In this document: positions 58,587 to 64,000 of the stretch, in pieces
Numbering within the stretch: the stretch's first letter is position 1
How the letters are laid out: every line of letters begins with the position of its first letter
NCBI RefSeq assembly: GCF_008806595.1
Contig: NZ_VZRB01000010.1
Span: 62,001-126,000, forward strand
Origin: Streptomyces luteolifulvus
GTDB lineage: Bacteria > Actinomycetota > Actinomycetes > Streptomycetales > Streptomycetaceae
DNA length: 64,000 nucleotides
Direction: 5' to 3'
Program-made: the position numbers and the translations under genes
Notes under the pieces: model-generated
What the model was told of the DNA's origin: nothing
The model's input: the letters and a program-made list of their open reading frames with translations, nothing else
Databases searched by the model: none

Positions 58587-59198
58587 ATGACATCCGTCCT
58601 CGTCTGCGACGACTCCCCGCTTGCCCGAGAGGCGCTCCGCCGCGCGGTCGCGACCGTGCCCGGCGTCGAGCGCGTGACGACGGCTGCCAACGGCGAGGAA
58701 GTCCTCCGCCGCTGGGGAGCCGACCGCTCGGACCTGATCCTTATGGACGTACGCATGCCCGGGCTGGGCGGCGTCGAGACCGTCCGCCGGCTGCTGTCCG
58801 CCGACCCCGGTGCCCGCATCATCATGCTCACCGTCGCCGAGGACCTCGACGGCGTGGCACTCGCCGTCGCCGCCGGCGCGCGCGGATATCTGCACAAGGA
58901 CGCCTCCCGCGCGGAACTGCGGGCGACCGTCACCCAGGCCCTCGCGGACCCCACCTGGCGGCTCGCCCCGCGCCGGCTGCGCTCCGCGGAGATGGGCGCC
59001 GCGCCCACGCTCACCGCGCGTGAGATCCAGGTCCTCGAAGGCATGAGCCACGGCCGCTCCAACGCGGAGATCGGCCGCGAGCTGTTCCTCTCCGAGGACA
59101 CGGTCAAGACGCACGCGCGGCGGCTCTTCAAGAAGCTCGGCGCCTCGGACCGGGCGCATGCCGTGGCGCTCGGCTTCCGGTGGGGTCTGGTCCGCTAG
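58587..59198 (+). CDS. bldM: Orphan response regulator BldM
   Basis: The 203-residue protein has an N-terminal receiver domain (MTSVLVCDDSPLAREALRRA, phosphorylation-site Asp54 in LILMDVRMPG) and a LuxR-type helix-turn-helix (LTAREIQVLEGMSHGRSNAE, then LSEDTVKTHARRLFKKLG). No sensor kinase is adjacent. The length and N-terminus match S. coelicolor BldM, which controls aerial growth and, with WhiI, sporulation genes. ATG 58587 has a GGAGGG ribosome site; an in-frame GTG 24 bp upstream does not. Confidence 0.92.
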   Translation: MTSVLVCDDSPLAREALRRAVATVPGVERVTTAANGEEVLRRWGADRSDLILMDVRMPGLGGVETVRRLLSADPGARIIMLTVAEDLDGVALAVAAGARGYLHKDASRAELRATVTQALADPTWRLAPRRLRSAEMGAAPTLTAREIQVLEGMSHGRSNAEIGRELFLSEDTVKTHARRLFKKLGASDRAHAVALGFRWGLVR

Positions 59199-59385
59199 GC
59201 CAGGTCATCGGGTGTGTCGTAGCGGGGGTGCGGAGCGTCCGGGGATCCCCGCCTGCCCACGGTGGGCGGGGGAGGCAAACGGGACCGACGGGTGCCCGCT
59301 GCTCGTTTCGCCGCGGATGCCGCATCCTTGAGGTGTGGAGTTCCTCGGGGACGAGTCGGTCGAGCGGAAGGGGAGGGCGCAGGGG

Positions 59386-60063
59386 ATGAGTGCCGGCGCA
59401 CCTGCTCATAACGCTTCGGTGCACAACAACGGGCGCGGTGCCACGGGCGAATCGGCGCCAAGGCACGATGGACCGATGCGTGACGACGAGGCGGCCACTG
59501 CCCAAGGGGCGATCGGTGCCCTCGTCCATCGCGCCGTCGACGGGGACGAGCAGGCCACGCACGACCTGCTCGCCCATGTCCATCCCCTCGCACTGCGCTA
59601 CTGCCGCACCCGTCTGTCCCGGCTCCCGGGCGACGCGCGCCACTTCGTCGAGGACCTGGCCCAGGAGGTCTGTGTCGCGGTCCTGCTCGCCCTGCCGCGC
59701 TACAAGGACGTCGGACGCCCCTTCGAGGCGTTCGTCTTCGCCATCGCCGCGCACAAGGTCGCCGATCTCCAGCGGGCGGCCATGCGTCACCCCGGTTCGA
59801 CGGCGGTCCCGTCGGACGAGATGCCCGAGCGGCCGGACGACTCGCTGGGCCCCGAGGAGCGGGCGCTGCTGAGCAGCGACGCCGAATGGGCCAAGAAACT
59901 GCTGGCCAACCTCCCCGAAAATCAGCGCGAGCTGCTCCTGCTCCGTATCGCGGTGGGCCTCACGGCCGAGGAGACGGGCCAGATGTTGGGAATGTCACCC
60001 GGCGCGGTTCGGGTCGCCCAGCACCGGGCGCTGAGCCGGCTCAGGGCGCTTGCGGAGCAGTAA
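59386..60063 (+). CDS. shbA: ECF sigma factor, ShbA/SigD type
   Basis: The 225-residue protein has region 2 (~70-140: RYCRTRLSRLPGDARHFVED, then LAQEVCVAVLLALPRYKD) and region 4 (~165-225: LLANLPENQRELLLLRIAVG with SPGAVRVAQHRALSRLRALA). Position before guaB and after bldM/whiD matches ShbA, the ECF sigma that drives the principal sigma gene hrdB in S. griseus, and SigD of M. tuberculosis; this identity is from synteny remembered, not searched. ATG 59386 has GGAGG upstream; ATG 59476 is a shorter alternative, and GTG 59335 a longer one. Confidence 0.82.
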   Translation: MSAGAPAHNASVHNNGRGATGESAPRHDGPMRDDEAATAQGAIGALVHRAVDGDEQATHDLLAHVHPLALRYCRTRLSRLPGDARHFVEDLAQEVCVAVLLALPRYKDVGRPFEAFVFAIAAHKVADLQRAAMRHPGSTAVPSDEMPERPDDSLGPEERALLSSDAEWAKKLLANLPENQRELLLLRIAVGLTAEETGQMLGMSPGAVRVAQHRALSRLRALAEQ

Positions 60064-60217
60064 CCCCCTTGTCGGCAGCGTGTTCCGTGAACAGGTCTGC
60101 CGGTAAGTCCGTACGAACATACGAAGCCCAGGGTCATGCGGGACCGTGGAATTTGAGAGCCGCGCTTCCCGTTAGCATGGAGATCCGCACCGATCAAGGC
60201 CATTTGGGGAAGGTGTC

Positions 60218-61720
60218 ATGACTGCGAACGTCGACGGAGTGCCCGGTAAATTCGCGACACTCGGGCTGACCTACGACGACGTGCTGCTGCTGCCGGGTGC
60301 ATCCGAGGTGCTCCCCAACGCGGTCGACACCTCGTCCCGTATCTCACGTAATGTCCGGGTGAACATCCCGCTGCTCTCGGCGGCGATGGACAAGGTGACC
60401 GAGTCCCGCATGGCGATCGCGATGGCCCGGCTGGGCGGCGTCGGCGTGCTGCACCGCAACCTCTCCGTCGAGGACCAGGTCAGCCAGGTCGACCTGGTCA
60501 AGCGGTCCGAGTCCGGCATGGTCACCGACCCCATTACGGTGCACCCGGAGGCGACGCTCGCCGAGGCGGACGCCCTGTGCGCCAAGTTCCGCATCAGCGG
60601 TGTTCCGGTCACCGACCCGGCGGGCAAGCTGCTCGGCATCGTGACCAACCGCGACATGGCCTTCGAGTCCGACCGCAGCCGCCAGGTGCGCGAGGTCATG
60701 ACACCGATGCCGCTGGTCACCGGCAAGGTCGGCATCTCCGGCGTGGACGCCATGGAGCTGCTGCGCCGCCACAAGATCGAGAAGCTTCCGCTGGTCGACG
60801 ACGCGGGCATCCTCAAGGGCCTCATCACGGTCAAGGACTTCGTCAAGGCCGAGAAGTACCCGAACGCCGCCAAGGACGCCGAGGGCCGCCTGCTCGTCGG
60901 TGCCGCCGTGGGCGCCAGCCCCGAGGCCCTGGAGCGCGCCCAGGCGCTCGCCGAGGCGGGCGTGGACTTCCTGGTCGTGGACACCTCGCACGGCCACAAC
61001 AGCAACGCCCTCAGCTGGATGTCGAAGATCAAGTCGAGCGTGAGCATCGACGTGATCGGCGGCAACGTCGCCACGCGCGACGGCGCGCAGGCGCTGATCG
61101 ACGCGGGTGTCGACGGCATCAAGGTGGGCGTGGGCCCCGGCTCCATCTGCACCACGCGCGTGGTGGCCGGCATCGGCGTCCCGCAGGTCACCGCCATCTA
61201 CGAGGCCTCCCTCGCCGCCCGCCCGGCGGGCATCCCAGTGATCGGCGACGGCGGCCTGCAGTACTCCGGCGACATCGGCAAGGCGCTCGCCGCCGGCGCC
61301 GACACGGTGATGCTGGGCAGCCTGCTCGCGGGCTGCGAGGAGTCGCCCGGCGAGCTGCTCTTCATCAACGGCAAGCAGTTCAAGTCGTACCGGGGCATGG
61401 GCTCGCTCGGCGCCATGCAGTCCCGCGGCCAGGGCAGGTCGTACTCCAAGGACCGCTACTTCCAGGCCGAGGTCGCCTCCGACGACAAGCTCGTGCCCGA
61501 GGGCGTCGAGGGTCAGGTGCCCTACCGCGGCCCGCTGGCCAATGTGCTGCATCAGCTCGTCGGCGGTCTGCGCCAGACCATGGGCTATGTGGGCGCGGCC
61601 ACCATCGGGGAGATGGAGTCCAAGGGCCACTTCGTGCGGATCACCTCCGCGGGTCTGAAGGAGAGCCACCCGCACGACATCCAGATGACGGTCGAGGCGC
61701 CGAACTACAGCAGCATGTAG
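60218..61720 (+). CDS. guaB: Inosine-5'-monophosphate dehydrogenase
   Basis: The 500-residue enzyme converts IMP to XMP, the first committed step to GMP. It has the TIM barrel with LTYDDVLLLPGASEVLPNAV at the start, two CBS domains inserted at ~105-220 (TVHPEATLAEADALCAKFRI, VTNRDMAFESDRS), the catalytic loop GPGSICTTR with Cys311, GDGGLQYSGDIGKALAAGA and the flap near SRGQGRSYSKDRYFQ. An AAGGTGTC site precedes ATG 60218. The terminator at 61736 separates it from guaB3. Confidence 0.97.
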   Translation: MTANVDGVPGKFATLGLTYDDVLLLPGASEVLPNAVDTSSRISRNVRVNIPLLSAAMDKVTESRMAIAMARLGGVGVLHRNLSVEDQVSQVDLVKRSESGMVTDPITVHPEATLAEADALCAKFRISGVPVTDPAGKLLGIVTNRDMAFESDRSRQVREVMTPMPLVTGKVGISGVDAMELLRRHKIEKLPLVDDAGILKGLITVKDFVKAEKYPNAAKDAEGRLLVGAAVGASPEALERAQALAEAGVDFLVVDTSHGHNSNALSWMSKIKSSVSIDVIGGNVATRDGAQALIDAGVDGIKVGVGPGSICTTRVVAGIGVPQVTAIYEASLAARPAGIPVIGDGGLQYSGDIGKALAAGADTVMLGSLLAGCEESPGELLFINGKQFKSYRGMGSLGAMQSRGQGRSYSKDRYFQAEVASDDKLVPEGVEGQVPYRGPLANVLHQLVGGLRQTMGYVGAATIGEMESKGHFVRITSAGLKESHPHDIQMTVEAPNYSSM

Positions 61721-61735
61721 GCATCAGGCCTTCAG

Positions 61736-61765
61736 GGGCGGCCCCGGGAGCATCAGGGGCCGCCC
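61736..61765 (+). terminator. Terminator between guaB and guaB3
   Basis: GGGCGGCCCC (61736-61745) pairs perfectly with GGGGCCGCCC (61756-61765) around GGGAGCATCA, followed by TTGTCGTG. Confidence 0.7.
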
Positions 61766-61825
61766 TTGTCGTGCCCGTCGGCGATACTGGAAGACGCTGA
61801 AACGCATCAGGGAAAGGCCACAGAC

Positions 61826-62950
61826 GTGACTGAGATCGAGATCGGGCGCGGCAAGCGCGGCCGCCGGGCGTACGCCTTCGACGACATCGCCGTCGTCCCC
61901 AGCCGCCGTACGCGGGACCCGAAGGAGGTCTCGATCGCCTGGCAGATCGACGCCTACCGTTTCGAGCTGCCCTTCCTGGCCGCCCCCATGGACTCGGTCG
62001 TCTCGCCGGCCACCGCGATCCGCATCGGCGAGCTCGGCGGCCTCGGCGTGCTGAACCTCGAAGGCCTGTGGACGCGGTACGAGGACCCGCAGCCGCTGCT
62101 CGACGAGATCGCCGAGCTGCCCGTCGAGTCCGCGACCCGCCGTATCCAGGAGATCTACTCCGCCCCCATCAAGGAGGAGCTGATCGGCGCGCGCATCAAG
62201 GAGGTGCGCGACTCGGGCGTGGTCACCGCGGCCGCGCTCTCCCCGCAGCGCACGGCCCAGTTCTCCAAGGCCGTCGTCGACGCGGGCGTGGACATCTTCG
62301 TCATCCGCGGTACGACGGTCTCGGCGGAGCACGTCTCGCACTCGCACGAGCCGCTGAACCTGAAGCAGTTCATCTACGAGCTCGACGTCCCGGTGATCGT
62401 CGGCGGCTGCGCCACGTACACCGCCGCCCTGCATCTGATGCGTACGGGCGCGGCGGGCGTCCTGGTCGGCTTCGGCGGCGGCGCGGCCCACACCACGCGC
62501 AATGTGCTGGGCATTCAGGTCCCGATGGCCACGGCGGTCGCCGATGTGGCCGCCGCCCGCCGCGACTACATGGACGAGTCCGGCGGCCGGTATGTGCACG
62601 TCATCGCGGACGGCGGTGTCGGCTGGTCCGGCGATCTGCCCAAGGCGATCGCCTGCGGTGCCGACTCGGTGATGATGGGCTCCCCGCTCGCCCGCGCGAC
62701 CGACGCGCCCGGCCGGGGCCACCACTGGGGCATGGAGGCGGTCAACGAGGAGCTGCCCCGCGGCAAGAAGGTCGGCCTGGGCACGGTCGGCACCATCGAG
62801 GAGGTCCTCACCGGCCCGTCCCACACCCCGGACGGCTCGATGAACTTCTTCGGCGCCCTGCGCCGCGCCATGGCCACCACCGGCTACAGCGAGCTCAAGG
62901 AGTTCCAGCGCGTCGAGGTGACGGTGGCGGACTCGCAGCACAAGCGATGA
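61826..62950 (+). CDS. guaB3: GuaB3-family IMPDH/GMP reductase-related protein
   Basis: The 374-residue barrel protein starts at GTG with MTEIEIGRGKRGRRAYAFDD and has LAAPMDSVVSPATAIRIGEL, IADGGVGWSGDLPKAIACGA and MGSPLARATDAPGRG. It has no CBS domains. At the loop equivalent to the GuaB cysteine (SICTTR) it reads GAAHTTR, so the Cys is replaced by His222. The family is conserved in actinobacteria and cyanobacteria; a GMP reductase role has been proposed for some members, which I cannot confirm here. It follows guaB by 105 bp. Confidence 0.9.
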   Translation: MTEIEIGRGKRGRRAYAFDDIAVVPSRRTRDPKEVSIAWQIDAYRFELPFLAAPMDSVVSPATAIRIGELGGLGVLNLEGLWTRYEDPQPLLDEIAELPVESATRRIQEIYSAPIKEELIGARIKEVRDSGVVTAAALSPQRTAQFSKAVVDAGVDIFVIRGTTVSAEHVSHSHEPLNLKQFIYELDVPVIVGGCATYTAALHLMRTGAAGVLVGFGGGAAHTTRNVLGIQVPMATAVADVAAARRDYMDESGGRYVHVIADGGVGWSGDLPKAIACGADSVMMGSPLARATDAPGRGHHWGMEAVNEELPRGKKVGLGTVGTIEEVLTGPSHTPDGSMNFFGALRRAMATTGYSELKEFQRVEVTVADSQHKR

Positions 62951-62963
62951 GCCGTACGACATG

Positions 62964-62999
62964 AAAGGGCCCGTCCACCGTGAGGTGGGCGGGCCCTTT
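62964..62999. terminator. Bidirectional terminator after guaB3
   Basis: AAAGGGCCCGTCCACC (62964-62979) pairs with GGTGGGCGGGCCCTTT (62984-62999) around GTGA with one G-U. Flanked by A and T runs on either strand, it suits both converging genes. Confidence 0.85.
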
Positions 63000-63010
63000 C
63001 CGTCATGTCT

Positions 63011-63571
63011 TTACGCGGCGGCCTTCTTCGCGCCGGAGAACGCGGCGAAGGCGCCGATGGCGAGGAACAGGAAGGTCATCGGGTCGGCGGTCTCGCTCCA
63101 GCCCTTGGTCAGCACATCGAGGTGCTCGGTGAACAGCGAGGTCGCGGAGACGTCCAGCTCGTCGCCGAGGATCACCGCGATGCCGATCAGCTGGCCGAGG
63201 TATACGGCGCCCAGCGACAGAACGGCGCTCACCACGGGCAGCACCGGGTTGGAGCCGCCGAGCTTGCCGGCGGCGAAGCCGATGAGGAAGCCGACGCCGA
63301 TGGCCGCGTAGCCGATCTCGTACTCGGTGGCGCCGACGATGCCGCCGTAGATCCCGGCGGTGACCAGGGCCGCGACGACCGCGGCGATGATGCCGAGGGC
63401 GATGTTGTTGCGGGCCGGAGCGGCCACGACCGGAGCCGGCGGCACGGCGCCGGGCTGCTGGGCGAACGGGTTGCCGCCGTCGGCCTGCTGCTGGGCGTAG
63501 GGGTTGCCATCCACGGGCTGCTGGGCGTACGGGTTGCCGTCGGCGGGCTGCGGCGGAACTGACTGGGTCAT
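63011..63571 (-). CDS. Small membrane protein with repeated Asn-Pro-Tyr/Phe-Ala-Gln-Gln head
   Basis: The 186-residue protein starts MTQSVPPQPADGNPYAQQPV and repeats the unit DGNPYAQQ three times (the last as GNPFAQQ) in its cytoplasmic head. It then has about four hydrophobic spans (NIALGIIAAVVAALVTAGIY; AAIGVGFLIGFAAGKL; VVSAVLSLGAVYLGQLIGIA; MTFLFLAIGAFAAFSG). No catalytic motif is seen. The function is unknown, and proline-rich heads of this kind often mediate protein contacts. ATG 63571 is preferred over a TTG at 63679 upstream. Confidence 0.8.
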   Translation of the reverse strand: MTQSVPPQPADGNPYAQQPVDGNPYAQQQADGGNPFAQQPGAVPPAPVVAAPARNNIALGIIAAVVAALVTAGIYGGIVGATEYEIGYAAIGVGFLIGFAAGKLGGSNPVLPVVSAVLSLGAVYLGQLIGIAVILGDELDVSATSLFTEHLDVLTKGWSETADPMTFLFLAIGAFAAFSGAKKAAA

Positions 63572-63699
63572 GACAGAGATCCCCCCACGGGACTGGTGGA
63601 ACGAGCGGTGTGGTGTGCGCACGACAGTGCGACGAGTCGCCGAAGAGTAGCAGGGACACCGGCCCGCTCCACCAGGCAATTCCCGGGGAGGCCCGGCAC

Positions 63700-64000
63700 T
63701 CAGAGGCGGTGCGCGGCCCCCGTGGGTGTCGCCCCCCGGGTGTCCAGCAGGAGCTGCGCCTTCACCGACAGGCCCTGGAGGTCGTAGGTGCGGTGGTTCT
63801 GGAGCAGGATCGTCAGGTCGGCGTCGGCGGCGGCCTCGTACAGGGAGTCGGCGCGGGGGACCGGGCGGTCCAGGACGCTCCAGGACGGGATGTGCGGGTC
63901 GTGGTAGCTGACCGAGGCGCCCAGTTCCATCAGCCGCATCGCGATCTCATGGGCGGGGGCGGCCTGTTGGTCGGCGAGGTCCGGCTTGTAGGTGACGCCG
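63700..64000 (-). CDS. Nucleotide-sugar dehydrogenase, C-terminal part (window edge)
   Basis: The frame enters from the right edge and shows about 100 C-terminal residues: GVTYKPDLADQQAAPAHEIA, then MRLMELGASVSYHDPHIPSW and a short helix-rich tail. GVTYKPDxxD and the later YHDPHIPS are the UDP-binding C-terminal domain of UDP-glucose / UDP-N-acetylmannosamine dehydrogenases. Enzymes of this family oxidise a sugar C6 hydroxyl twice to a uronic acid for surface glycans. The N-terminal Rossmann domain and the active-site Cys lie outside the window. Confidence 0.85.
   Translation of the reverse strand, partial: GVTYKPDLADQQAAPAHEIAMRLMELGASVSYHDPHIPSWSVLDRPVPRADSLYEAAADADLTILLQNHRTYDLQGLSVKAQLLLDTRGATPTGAAHRL

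Noticed and set aside
1..64000. tRNA genes, CRISPR arrays, prophage or complete IS elements
   Set aside because: No tRNA T-arm/acceptor pairing, no regularly spaced repeats, and no transposase or integrase frame was found.

Overview
This is a high-GC actinobacterial chromosome segment, almost certainly from a Streptomyces species. Codon third positions are strongly GC, GTG starts are common, and the window carries the developmental pair whiD/bldM next to a shbA-type sigma gene and guaB. The order rpsJ...rpoA-rplQ-truA, rplM-rpsI-glmM, alr-tsaE-tsaB-rimI-tsaD, groES-groEL, whiD-bldM-sigma-guaB-guaB3 is the conserved Streptomyces core. I compared with S. coelicolor (SCO4701-SCO4771) and the related M. 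tuberculosis groEL1-whiB3-sigD-guaB2 region from memory, not by a search.

Layout. (1) 1-8.4 kb is an accessory block: a minus-strand RNA-repair pair (an MJ1316-domain protein cut by the window edge, and an RNA ligase fused to a polynucleotide kinase), then a divergent 1515-residue RHS polymorphic toxin with a C-terminal AHH-type nuclease, followed by two paralogous putative immunity genes and a small decayed ORF. (2) 8.4-26.2 kb holds the S10, spc and alpha ribosomal operons nearly fused: rpsJ-rplCDWB-rpsS-rplV-rpsC-rplP-rpmC-rpsQ, rplNXE-rpsZ-rpsH-rplFR-rpsE-rpmD-rplO-secY-adk-map-infA-rpmJ-rpsM-rpsK-rpoA-rplQ-truA. rpsD is not in the cluster. (3) 26.2-31.2 kb has a membrane protein gene, rplM-rpsI, glmM and coaA. 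(4) 31.3-44.7 kb has a DrrAB-like ABC exporter, glmS, acpS, nnrD/E, a frameshifted L,D-transpeptidase gene, alr, an alpha/beta hydrolase, the tRNA t6A genes tsaE-tsaB-rimI-tsaD and small hypothetical genes. (5) 44.8-52.0 kb has a LacI regulator, an LCP glycan-transfer protein, an ECF42 sigma/DGPF pair, a THUMP-like methyltransferase and two lipoprotein polysaccharide deacetylases. (6) 52.1-64.0 kb has CIRCE-controlled groES-groEL1, metabolic genes, a MOSC/LysR divergent pair, whiD, bldM, the sigma gene, guaB, guaB3, a membrane protein and the end of a nucleotide-sugar dehydrogenase.

How it works together. The middle of the window is growth machinery: ribosome, transcription, secretion, initiation, tRNA modification, purine and cell-wall precursor supply. 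glmM, glmS, alr and acpS feed peptidoglycan and lipid synthesis; groES-groEL handles protein folding; and whiD/bldM plus the sigma gene tie this core to sporulation and to supply of the principal sigma factor. The left 8 kb is the conflict-related part, where a nuclease toxin cassette lies back-to-back with RNA-end-healing and sealing genes.

The most interesting points for follow-up are that toxin/RNA-repair neighbourhood, a catalytic-Cys-less YkuD-like protein, an apparent single-base frameshift in an L,D-transpeptidase gene, a MITE-like element at 35.5 kb, GuaB3 lacking the IMPDH cysteine, and several large perfect hairpins at operon junctions of the ribosomal cluster. No rRNA, tRNA, CRISPR array or complete insertion sequence was recognised.
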